Positions 23,359 to 33,621 of a DNA stretch of 64,000 nt are shown piece by piece (positions within the stretch are counted from its first letter, which is position 1; the number at the start of each line of letters is the position of its first letter). The notes under the pieces were generated by a model. That model saw only the letters and a program-made list of their open reading frames with translations. It ran no database searches and was not told the DNA's origin. The stretch comes from Limonium bicolor (taxonomy: Eukaryota > Streptophyta > Magnoliopsida > Caryophyllales > Plumbaginaceae). Position numbers and translations under genes: made by a program. The stretch lies in the NCBI GenBank assembly GCA_023374045.1, contig CM041782.1, positions 191,164,925 through 191,228,924 on the forward strand, written 5' to 3'.

Positions 23359-24613
23359 ATGGCAGGACGCCCTAGAGGAGGCCGAGGTCGCGGCCGGGGT
23401 GAGGATATTCCAGATATACCTGGAGGGCAGACGATCGCAGAGATCGTAGCTGCCGCTTTAGGGCACATGGGCTATCAGCCCGGTGTGGGTGCACCACCTC
23501 CACCGCCACACCTAGGGAACCCAACTGGGTGAAGAGTCTGTCAGATCTTCGACCCGCACAATTCAAGGGGGAGACCGATCCCGCCAAGCTTGAGGCGTAC
23601 ATCTCCGAGCTGGAGACCGCCTTCGAGACCCTTGATGTCCCTGCTGGGATCAAGGTGCGCTTAGCTGCTTTCTACCTGAAGGGGGCGGCGGGCGATTGGT
23701 GGAAGCTGGTGAGGGCCGAGCATGTGGCCAACCCAGAGTTCGGCTGGGAGCAGTACACCGCCTTGCTACGGGCAAAGTACTATCCCGCCCATGTCCAGAC
23801 GAAGAAGCGCTTGCAGTTAGATGCGCTTAAGCAGTCGGACAAGATGACGGTGGACGAGTATTACTCAGAGTTCACCGCCTTGCTCCGTCTTCTGCCAGGT
23901 CTAGGGTATTCTGACCAGATCTTGGTAGACCGCTTCTATGGCGGGCTTAGCCATCGACTCCGCTACGGCATGGGGCCGACTAGTTACACTACCTTGCAGG
24001 AGTGCTATCATGCCGCTGCTAAGGTCGAGATTACCGTCCAGCTGAGGGACGAGGAGAATGCTAAGAGGAAGAGTGCCGGTAAAGCTCAGAGAGTCAAGGG
24101 CAAGGAGGGTACAAGAAACAGAAGTACCAGCCTCAGGCCCAGAAGAATCAGAACCCGAAAGGGAAGGAGGGAAAGGAGAAGGCTCCGGAAGAGCCATTGA
24201 AACTGACATATGCTTATGCAGCTACACCCCTGCGCTCTAAGGCGCCGAAGGGATCTGAGACCGAGAAAGGAGCCGGTGGTGGCTACCAACGACGCTACAT
24301 TTGTAGATGGTGTCACAAGGACCACCCCGGGCTCGACTGTAAGGGGAACAAAGTAGAGTGCAACTTCTGCGGAGTACTTGGACACCGAGCATATGAGTGC
24401 TACGGGAATCCAGAGAGTAAGAATTTCAGACCCAGTTTCAAAGTTAAGGCCAAGGCTGATCAGGGATCCGGATCAGACGGTCAGAGGAGGGGGCAACCAG
24501 CAGCAGACAAGAACCCAAGGGTGACCCAGAAGACGGGGCCCACTCTACACATGGTGGATCGGGACGATGAGCCTGAGCCCTCATCGAGGCCAGGTACCAT
24601 TATAACTATTTAG
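23359..24613 (+). pseudogene. gag: E1 Gag, two single-base frameshifts
   Basis: Gag forms the capsid and binds genomic RNA. The start at 23359 (ATGGCAGGACG) matches the E2 start and opens a basic Gly/Arg-rich head (RGGRGRGRG). The capsid domain follows (LEAYISELETAFETL, AAGDWWKLV), then a Lys/Gln-rich linker and a zinc knuckle CNFCGVLGHRAYEC (CX2CX4HX4C) preceded by a second Cys/His cluster (CRWCHKDHPGLDC). Compared with E2, one base is lost near 23503 and another near 24082, splitting it into three frames. Gag ends at a stop at 24611-24613, six codons past a GT donor-like site at 24594. The two gag introns of E2 are absent here. Confidence 0.88.
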
Positions 24614-25621
24614 TAACAAAACTACCTGCTTACCGCATTATCATGCATGTTTGGTGAAATATATGAGTTAAGTAAAAATAAGATGAGACTAGAACCTAAG
24701 TAAGATATAACCTACTACCACTCTAGGAAAATTCAACATCTGCTACCCTATACCATCTACATCTAACCCGGAGCACACCGACATCGAAACCACACACTTT
24801 CCAACCGAACAATGTCAGGTTATCCGCCCAGGTATGATCTTATTAAGGGGATACCTGACACCCGACGCACAAATAGCCATCATCAGAAGATGCAATCAAC
24901 TAGGAATGGGACCGGGAGGTTTTTACACACCGGAGTACCCAGGGGGAGCAAGGATGAAATTAAAGATGATGAGCTTGGGCAAGGATTGGAATCCGTATGC
25001 CAAGAATTACCAAACCACAAGGGAGCAAGATGGAGTCTCACCACCGGGGATACCCGAAGAGTTCCATCCAGTTATTACACAAATCGTGGAAATCGCTCAG
25101 CAGTTGGAGGCTGAACCGATTCCAGACATCCAGCCAGACATTTGCATTGTAAACTTCTATGAAAAAGATGGAAAACTGGGACTACACCAGGATAAGGACG
25201 AGACAACGGAGTCTCTCGAGAGAGGGATACCCGTAGTGTCTTGGTCCATTGGAGATGATGCGGAATTTTTATACGGCGAGCAGAAGCGTGCGGACCGTGC
25301 AGATAAGATAATACTTAAGTCAGGTGATGTATTAATTTTGGGAGGAGAATCAAGGATGTTGTACCATGGGATTAAGAGAATCAAGCTGAATACAGCACCG
25401 TCAGCAGTAATCAATGCGACGCACATGAGACCAGGAAGATTAAACTTAACCTTTAGACAATATTAGCCGTGTAATGTTAGAATGAGATGAGAAATGAGAT
25501 GTAAGATTGAAGCACATGTTGTAAACAGGATGGTTATAAATAAAATAACAGTGTTGTTCATATAAATTGTTACGACTCTTGTTATGCCATCAATACTCAT
25601 GGAGCTTGTGAACACAATTAG
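24594..25621 (+). other. E1 candidate intron (GT-AG, 1028 bp) housing the AlkB-like gene
   Basis: CCAG/GTACC at 24591-24598 resembles a donor, and CACAATTAG/GTTATGG at 25613-25628 an acceptor. Joining the flanks puts gag (ending ...SSRP) in frame with the protease frame (...LGTEGALS), which is open back to this acceptor and closed by a TGA just before it. E2 has both sites at the same places (39384-40407) with the same phase. Unspliced RNA would stop Gag six codons into the interval. Splicing itself is inferred, not observed. Confidence 0.6.
24834..25466 (+). CDS. AlkB-like 2-oxoglutarate/Fe(II) dioxygenase inside E1
   Basis: The 210-residue product is a whole AlkB-type domain. AlkB enzymes oxidatively remove methyl groups from bases in DNA or RNA, using Fe(II) and 2-oxoglutarate. 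Residues 107-109 (NFY) precede the HxD iron motif at H118/D120 (LGLHQDKDE); the distal histidine is H178 (GGESRMLYHGI); the 2-oxoglutarate arginines are R202 and R208 in RLNLTFRQY at the C-terminus. These motifs are nearly those of bacterial AlkB, and overall it looks closest to the plant ALKBH1-like clade. An upstream ATG at 24812, the start used in E2, is out of frame because of one extra base near 24838. No target peptide or membrane segment is seen. E2 carries a homologue at 39599-40252 at the same place. It was probably captured from a host gene; substrate and expression are unknown. Confidence 0.9.
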   Translation: MILLRGYLTPDAQIAIIRRCNQLGMGPGGFYTPEYPGGARMKLKMMSLGKDWNPYAKNYQTTREQDGVSPPGIPEEFHPVITQIVEIAQQLEAEPIPDIQPDICIVNFYEKDGKLGLHQDKDETTESLERGIPVVSWSIGDDAEFLYGEQKRADRADKIILKSGDVLILGGESRMLYHGIKRIKLNTAPSAVINATHMRPGRLNLTFRQY

Positions 25622-28600
25622 GTTATGGACTCGGTACGGAAGGTGCACTAAGCATACTCACAGAGGCACAGGCCGACGTTAGCGGTACTATCCTCACCGG
25701 CACCTTTCCGATCAATGGAATTGAGGCATCAGTTCTCTTCGACTCAGGGGCCTCGCATACCTTTGTCTCTGCATCATTCGCGAGCAGGTTGGGGCTAGAC
25801 GCTGATGAGCTACCCGACTTACACTCACGTTACTCACCCTCTAAGGAGAATGGTTCGTTGCACTCGTTACTACCAGGAGCCACCATCAGAATTAAGGGGG
25901 AAGACTTCCAGTTAGTTTCATTGAGTTCAGTAAGCTAGGATTTGATGTTATCTTCGGGATGAACTGGTTGGAGCGGCACAAGGGACGTATCCTCTGCGCC
26001 GACATAGATTGCTGCTCAGGAGTCCATCTGGGGTAAACAATTCATCCGCCATAGGCCCAGAGAGCCTTCGACTAAGATCATCACCGCCATGGCAATGCAA
26101 AGAGAAATAAGGAGAAAGGAAGAAGTATACCTCTGCTATGTACAGGACATAGAGAGAGACCCTGAGTTCGACCCCGACTTACCGGTAGTGTCGGAGTTCC
26201 CCGACTTATTTCCACGGGAACTGCCCGGCATGCCACCCACTCGGGAGGTAGAGTTCACCATTGAGCTGCTGCCTGGTACCGGACCGATAGCCAAAGCACC
26301 ATATCGTATGGCTCCGGCAGAAATGACTGAATTAAAAGAACAACTGAAAGATTTGTTGGATAAAGGATTTGTCAGACCAAGTGTGTCACCATGGGGAGCG
26401 CCAGTCCTCTTCGTGAAGAAGAAGGATGGTAGCCTCCGCCTCTGCATCGACTACAGAGAGTTGAATGCAGTGACAGTGAAGAATAAGTACCCACTACCCC
26501 GCATTGACGATCTGTTCGATCAGTTGAAGGGAGCATCTGTGTTTTCCAAGATTGATCTCAGATCGGGGTATCATCAGATAGCCATTAAGGAGGGAGACAT
26601 TGAGAAGACGGCATTCCGGACACGATACGGCCACTATGAGTTTACAGTGATGCCGTTCGGTTTGTCGAACGCACCGCGAAGTTTATGGATCTGATGAACC
26701 GCTTGTTCCGGGAGCAGCTGGACAAGTCGGTTGTGGTTTTTATTGATGATATATTGATATATTCAAAGTCTAAGATTGAGCATGAGGAACATTTGAGAAA
26801 GGTGTTGGAAATATTAAGGGAGAACCAGCTATATGCTAAGTTCTCCAAGTGTGAGTTTTGGCTTGACCAGGTCTCTTTCCTAGGTCATGTCATCTCAGAT
26901 GCTGGGATCGCAGTGGATCCAGCAAAGATTGATGCCGTACGTACCTGGCCAAGGCCGAAGACAGTTACCGACATCAGGAGCTTTCTCGGTCTGGCAGGTT
27001 ACTACAGGAGGTTTGTTAGAGATTTCAGCAAGGTCGCAAGCCGATGACCAGTCTGATGAAGAAAGATGCACCATTTCTGTGGACAGTCGACTGTGAGAGA
27101 TCATTTCAGCGCTTGAAGGACTCACTGACCACTGCACCGGTACTGACCATTCCAGACGGTACAGAGGGCTTTGAGGTTTATTGTGATGCATCCGGCAGAG
27201 GGCTGGGTTGCGTGCTCATGCAACATGGCAAGGTGGTGGCATATGCCTCACGCCAGTTGAAGAAACATGAGGAGAACTACCCCACACATGATTTAGAGCT
27301 GGGAGCTGTAGTCTTCGCTTTGAAGATATGGCGCCACTACTTATATGGGGTTAGTGTCACGATCTACACCGATCACAAAAGTTTGAAATATATATTCACT
27401 CAGAAGGAGTTAAATCTTCGACAGAGGAGATGGTTAGAATTTCTGAAAGACTATGACATTGACCTCCAATACAAAGAAGGGAAGGCCAATGTTGTAGCAG
27501 ATGCCCTGAGCCGTCGAGCACACTCACTCCATTCGCTAGTTTCTTTCTCCAGCTTGGTCGATGAGGTGCGAGAGGCTCAGAGGACTGATGAGTATATAGA
27601 GAGGTCAGACAGAAGCTGACAGATGGTACCTTTGAGAGTCAGAAATACGACTTCAGACTTCATGATGATGATCTGATCAGACTTAAGGGCCGATTATGCA
27701 TACCACGAGGTAACACGGATCTGAAAGACCGTATACTTAGAGAATCACACTGTTCTTCAGTTTCCATCCATCCGGGAGCCTCTAAAATGTATAAAGACAT
27801 GAAGAGATACTTCTGGTGGTCGGGGATGAAGACAGATGTTACCGAGTTCGTCTTGAGGTGTCTCACATGCCAGAAGGTGAAATTCGAGCACAGACGACCG
27901 GGCGGAATGGTACAGTCGATGCCAGTTCCGGAGTGGAAGTTCCATGATATCTCCATGGACTTCGTAGTTGGGCTTCCACCTGCTAGGGGAGGTCTCAACA
28001 TGATATTGGTGGTGGTGGATCGCCTTACCAAAGTAGCCCGATTCATACCGATGAAGGATACTTGGAAGGTGACCAAATTAGCTGAGTTATTTGAGAAAGA
28101 AATCATGAGGCACCACGGCATACCAAAGACCATAGTGTCAGATAGAGATACCAGATTCCTTTCGAGGTACTGGAGAGCTACCAGAGAAGCGTTGGGTACA
28201 GAACTCAAGCTGAGTACCGCGTTCCATCCTCAGACAGATGGTCAGACTGAGCGTACTATTCAGACACTCGAGGACATGCTGAGAGCATGTGCCTTAGACT
28301 TCCAGGGCAGTTGGATTGACAGATTGCATCTGATCGAGTTTTCATACAACAACAGCTATCACGCTTCGATCAAGATGGCACCTTTTCAAGCGTTGTACGG
28401 TAGACCATGTCGTACACCGCTCTGCTGGGATGAGTCGAGTGAGACGGTCATCATAGGACCAGAGTACTTAGAACAAGTTCAGGCTGAAGTTCAGCAAATC
28501 AGGGAGAACATGAAAGCTGCTCAAGATAGGCAGAAGTCGTATGCTGATGTTCGACGACGAGACCTGGAGTTCGCAGTGGGCGACCAGGTATTTCTGCGAG

Positions 28601-28998
28601 TATCACCGATGAAGGGTGTATTTAGGTTTGGGCAGAAGGGCAAGTTAAGCCCGAAATTTGTTGGTCCTTATGAGATTACGGAGCGGGTGGGCCCGGTTGC
28701 TTACAGGTTAAATTTACCTGCTGAGCTGGGTAAAGTGCATGATGTCTTTCATGTTTCACAGCTGAAGAAATACATGCACCACCCCTCCCACGTGTTAGAA
28801 CCTGAGAGGTTGACCTTAGAACCAAATATGAGATCCGTGGAGACTCCTCAGAGAATCTTGGACAGAAAGACTAGGGACACTCGCCACAAGTCAGTGCGAC
28901 TGGTGAAGGTTCTCTGGTCTAACCAAGATGTCGAAGAGGCCACGTGGGAATTAGAGGATAAGATGAGGGCGAAGTACCCTTCTTTATTTACTGACTAG
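25622..28998 (+). pseudogene. pol: E1 Pol: protease, RT, RNase H, integrase, chromodomain (several frameshifts)
   Basis: The protease is near 25665-26080 with LFDSGASHTF and FDVIFGMNWL. The reverse transcriptase runs about 26300-26990 with LCIDYRELN, and has FIDD as its catalytic box near 26740. RNase H is at about 27150-27530 ([35 protein letters not shown]). Integrase has an HHCC zinc finger (about 27700-27880), the catalytic DDE residues in SMDFVVGLP, VSDRDTRF and [11 protein letters not shown], then FVGPYEITERVG. The chromodomain lies at about 28900-28995 (VKVLWSNQDVEEATWELE). Integrase from 27787 to the stop at 28998 is one open frame. Upstream, single-base losses relative to E2 near 26673, 27031 and 27600, and more in the protease (25830-26045), break the frame. 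The chromodomain and Pol order identify a Tekay/Del-type chromovirus. Confidence 0.92.
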
Positions 28999-29010
28999 AT
29001 CGTCTGTATA

Positions 29011-29046
29011 GGGTACGGGGCGTACCCCTTTTTAAGGGGGGTAGAG
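29011..29046 (+). promoter_or_regulatory. Conserved inverted repeat plus second polypurine-like tract after pol
   Basis: GGGTACGGGGCGTACCCC, a perfect short inverted repeat, is followed directly by TTTTTAAGGGGGGTAGAG, a near copy of the LTR-proximal polypurine tract, 13 bases after the pol stop. E2 (43801-43835), the duplicated copy (51070-51102) and the diverged minus-strand element (57979-58015) keep the same arrangement. Confidence 0.7.
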
Positions 29047-29299
29047 CTTCCTCGCTTTTGAGTTAGGAAACGATCATGTTTGTCGTTTGTTTGGGTGTTT
29101 AAGTTGTGGATTTGTGTAAGTTGCTACACTTTGGTGTAAGTTTGAGCTTTGAGTTATGTATGATACTTATGTATTGTATTTGAGATTGACCTTTGAGTCT
29201 TGAGATGTATGAATGTGAATATAAGATGTGGTATTAAGATTAAGAGAACTGTGTACCGTGAACGGTTAAACACATGTGTGAACTTTGAGGACAAAGTTC

Positions 29300-29316
29300 T
29301 TTTAAGGGGGGTAGAT
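29300..29316 (+). promoter_or_regulatory. E1 polypurine tract
   Basis: TCTTTTAAGGGGGGTAGAT immediately upstream of the right LTR; it would prime plus-strand DNA synthesis. Confidence 0.9.
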
Positions 29317-32300
29317 TGAAATACCCCAAACTTAGATATGGTGTTTAAATGATAAACTAAGATATAAGGAGGCTAAATAATGCCTTAGAAACATTAAGAA
29401 ACGTTTCTAATCAAAGAAAATATAAGGAAACACCAAAAGAGCAGTTTAAGCAAAAACGTGCTCTAAGCTTGGAGAGATATGGGAGAGTACCCAAATATTG
29501 TTCCAAGACCTTAGTAATATCCTAATGGTCATTTTAAGTCAATTACCAAAGAAAACCAAGCTTGAAAACAAGTTAAAACACAAAATGTGCTTTAAGGAGT
29601 CTTAAAGCACGTTTTTGAAAAATTGTCTTGTAAATGAGTTTTGAATGGCTAAATGTCCATCATTACTCTTTAATTAATATGTGTACTATATAGTATCACA
29701 TTTGGAGGTCTATATCAATGGGAAATCAAAAATTTCACAACAATGTGCCTTGTTTTTGATGAATAGTGAATTTATTAAGCTAGTTTATAACATAAGTCTA
29801 TATAAGTGAGACATTTGGTCAATAAAGACTAAACTACCCTCATCACTAGAAGGGGGCCGGTTTCTTAAGGGGTGAGTCACCACCTTTATGACTCATTAAG
29901 TGATTAAGGAAGCAAATAAGTCTTTTAAAGCCTAAAATACTATTCACCTTTTTACATAATATCTCACCTTTAGTGATTCTCTCTCCTCACTTCTTCATTG
30001 TTCCTTGTTCACACGGTTTTCTTGCTCTCTTTCTCTTCTCCATTAACGTGAAGCACCTCTCCATGCTAGCTCCATCTTCTCTTGCACACATCTTGCTCAT
30101 TTTAGCTCCAAATCCAAAACAAAATACATATTCTTCTTAGTTAGCTCAAGCTCCTCCTTTCTATCTTTTCAAAACTTCAAGAGCTCCATTTTGGTGCCAA
30201 GTCAAACCACCATTAGAGGAGGAAATTCAAGTTTGGAGACTCCATTGGCATCTCCATTCTCTTAAGGTAAAGAAAGTGTAAGAAAATCTAGGTTTCCACC
30301 ATTTTCTTCACTTGACCGAGAATATATACTCATGGGACTCCATGTTTATGCCTTGTTCTAGCTTGTTTCTACTCTTCAAAGGAGAGAGGAGGTCCTTCTT
30401 GCTTCACATCCAAGTTTGTCTTGAGAAACCAAGGTAAAACAATCACATTAATACCTTAAAACATATTTTTAAACCTAGGGTTTGTTCCTTAGGGTTAATG
30501 TGTTATCTAGTACTCATTGGAGTCATTGGATATTGGTTAGAACATTGGCAAGGAGAATCACATTGGTGACCGAGATTGAACAAAGAAAACCTAAGGAGAA
30601 AAGCTTGTAAGCTTGTGAGAAAACAAGGTAAATTGCTTACCTTAAGGTGTCTTGTTGTTTAAGGGAATGAGATGTGGGTAAATGATGAGCTTAGTGTTTA
30701 GTTTATGTGTGGAAGGTGCTATTAAAACCTAGGAGAAACAATGTCTATACTTGTGAACTTGTGACTAAGGAGCAAATGAGAAAGGAGATAGTTTAAGAAT
30801 ATAAAGGTGAAGTACAAGAAGCATTTTATTTCAATGGGAGCCTTGTTGAGTGTATTCGCAGGTTGAAGGCATATATATGTGGAAATTCAGTGGTTAAGAT
30901 TATTGTTATTTAAGGGCCTAAGTGCCAAGCATTTTTAAGTTCAAGCGTTATATGATGATGTGGTGAAGTTTTAGTGTAAATTGGGTGCTAAGGTGTTGTG
31001 ATGAGAATTTGTGTGGTATTGGTTGTTTGATGGAGAAAAACCATTTGTTAGGAAGTACTATATACTAGAGAACCCATGGCAAAATTTAAAGGAGAGTTTA
31101 AGTGTTTAAGATATCCTAAGGGAATTTAATGACTAAGGAAGTACTAGGAATGTTCTATGGGTTGCCTTGATGAAAAAGGGTGAAGTTAAGATGTTTTAAT
31201 GACTTATGATGACTTAGGTATCACCATGGAATATTTAGGAATCAAAAGAATGTATTTGGGTATTTAGGACTTAGGCAAATGTTGGTGTACATCTAGGAAG
31301 GAAATAATGTGATGATGATGGAAGTTTAGACTTGTTAAGGAACTTTAAGTGAATGCTTAAAAGAGTTTAGATAAGTGAGAGATGCTTGGGAGATGATGTT
31401 ATAGTGATGAGGAAGCATTGGCATAGAGGTTACATTAGGTGTGAACCACCACCTAGAAACCTAGTGAAAAACATTATAAGAAGTTGGCATTATTACAATG
31501 AAAATGCATAATGATCAAGGTGGATATTGGTGAGTGATTTGATGGTTTTAGAGGAATGTTTAAAGTGTATTTGAGGGACCTAAATGAGGTTGGCATAATA
31601 GTATACATGGGAAGAGTTTGGAGTTGAAAGAACATATTAATAGAAGAATCTGTAGTGGACCGACCCAGGGACCGACCCAGTGGGTCGGTCGGACCTTGTT
31701 AACCCAGCAGAAATGTTTCGGTAATAGACCGACCCATAAGGATGGGTCGGTCGGTGGGTCGGTCGGGCAAGGTTTAACGAAGGAAAATGTCTCGGCAGAG
31801 GACCGACCCAGAGGGCTTTGGGTCGGTCGGGGAATTTCCAAAGGAGGGGAAAGTTTCGGTAATGGACCGACCCATAAGGTTGGGTCGGTCGGTGGGTCGG
31901 TCGACCCTTAACACAAAAAAAAAAGAAGAAATTTTAATTTCTAAGGATGTTAATTGGTATTAAAGTGTGCCATTAATAGGATGTTGATGATTAGGACCCT
32001 AAGAACTTAAGTAATTAAGTTAAGAATATGTATAAACCTTAATGTTTAAAATTAAGTTATAAGGTTGAATGGCAATGGCCTAAGAGGGTTCGAATGGGGA
32101 TTTATAGGGACTAAGTAGTTAAGAAAGGTACAAATAACTAATACCTAAAAATGAATGAATGTTTAGGTTTGTGAGTTGGGACCCCGAAGAAGATTAGTCA
32201 AACAACGATCGACGGTGAACGGTACAATCCTTTTCGTGACCTGCTTGCTAACGAGGTGTCCCTCGGCTTGTGTGCTATCTGTTTATTTGCTATGACTAAA

Positions 32301-33446
32301 ACAAGATAAAGCATGCAACCGGTTATATTGCTCTCGTTGCGATTGTGTTACATTTACACTAACCCGCGAAGCTTGAGATTGTTACTAACCAAGGTTAGTA
32401 CTATTGAGTTAAGGTTGAGAACTAAGTATCGTTGATTGTTGGTTTTACCCTTCAAGGTTTAACTAACACTTGGAAAATAAGGCTTTCACTAACCATAACT
32501 TGGGGTGGGAGTGAGGAATCCGGAATGGTACCGGCACATGTGTATTGGGGGAGGTCGGTATCTGAATCAGATCCGACTTCCAAATAAGACTGGTCATTAG
32601 ACTCGTCGCCTAGGGTCAACAAATTGACCCGACCACCCGGGCTACTGTTCGAGGTGGGAGGCACATTAAGGAAGGCGTGGAGGGATCAAGCCTACATCCC
32701 TATTAAGTTAAGGAAGGTAGCTTATCGTCGGATAGTGCACTGCTACCGGCTAGGGTTAACCAAGCCCTACAAAGATAAGCAACCAATTAAGGGCTAACCA
32801 ATCTAATAGTGGAGAGGTTGGCAAGTATAAGTTTGAGATTAAGATTAAGGTAATTAAGGAACTGAGGACTGAGGCAGGGGATTATTAACCCACTTGTTAA
32901 GGGAACGCTTGAGTCGTTCATTGGTTGTGAATTATAAATGTTCATCTGGTGGTTATTGTTATTGCACTTCATATTATGTTTGCATGTAATCAATTTCCAT
33001 GCTATCGACAATTAGTCGTCGTAGCCCCGTTAGCTTGGGGGCCATGAGAGGGTGTACCAGCATTCGTGCTGACCCCCCCTCGGGGGCTATTTTTACACTT
33101 GCAGGTAAGAGGCCCATGAGGACGCACCACGAGAGTAGGAGCGGTTAGATTTAGGTTGGGACGTTTTTTTTGAGTTCGGGTTGCGCCTGTGCACCCGACT
33201 GTTCATATTAAAATGTTGTAAGTTTGAGATTATGATTGTGATACTAGTACTCGGATGGTCGTGGGATTGTGGATGTTATTGTTTTGAGCTGGATAAATAT
33301 TTTGGTTAAGTATTGTATATATTAAGCCGGTATGTTCTAACGATCAGACCGTGGCAAGGTCCAAGTGTTGTATATTTCCGCTGCGATGTTCTCGATTAGG
33401 AGTTCAGATTGCGATAACCACGATAGGCTTTGGATGGGGTGTTACA
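29317..33446 (+). mobile_element. E1 3' LTR
   Basis: The LTR is 4130 bases, co-linear with the left LTR including the array (31655-31912) and the GGTGAACGGTA motif near 32212. It ends GGGGTGTTACA and is followed by AACTT, the target duplication. Confidence 0.93.
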
Positions 33447-33451
33447 AACTT
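33447..33451. repeat. Target site duplication of E1 (AACTT), right
   Basis: Matches 18989-18993. Confidence 0.9.
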
Positions 33452-33616
33452 GATCTTGTTGCTCCTTGTGTTGTTGTTGAATCAAGGTGACTCCTTGGAG
33501 AACCTAAGCTTGGCGAATTCTTGTAGGTTTGCTAGGATGATTCTTGCTTTAAGACTTAGTAGATTTAACTAAGAAATTTACATAGAAATGGTGTTAGAGC
33601 TTAAAACACCATTAAT
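33452..33616 (-). mobile_element. Short segment of the nested minus-strand LTR between E1 and E2
   Basis: These 165 bases lie between the two complete elements and continue the interrupted LTR of 16414-18988, resuming after E2 at 48179. E1 and E2 thus inserted only about 170 bases apart in the same old LTR. Confidence 0.65.
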
Positions 33617-33621
33617 GGAGC
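33617..33621. repeat. Target site duplication of E2 (GGAGC), left
   Basis: GGAGC before TGAAATACCCC; repeated after the right LTR at 48174-48178, and a third time at 55498-55502 because of the tandem duplication. Confidence 0.9.

Larger units (their letters stand above)
18994..33446 (+). mobile_element. E1: complete Tekay-type chromovirus with an AlkB-like gene
   Basis: This 14.45 kb element has LTRs of about 4.13 kb, TG...CA ends, a 5-base target duplication AACTT, a tRNA-Met primer site and a polypurine tract. Its order is gag, AlkB-like dioxygenase, protease, reverse transcriptase, RNase H, integrase and chromodomain. The two LTRs differ mainly by scattered single-base indels, so insertion was recent. 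It sits inside the minus-strand LTR whose segments flank it. The AlkB gene is the unusual part; I know of no AlkB domain among the standard modules of Tekay/Del elements. Confidence 0.93.

Noticed and set aside
24812..25114. Separate 100-residue open frame overlapping the AlkB start
   Set aside because: Its first codons match the AlkB N-terminus of E2 and the rest is AlkB sequence read out of frame after one extra base.
27660..28208. Long minus-strand frame opposite the E1 integrase (also 42451-42792, 49831-50178)
   Set aside because: It is the antisense shadow of conserved integrase coding sequence.
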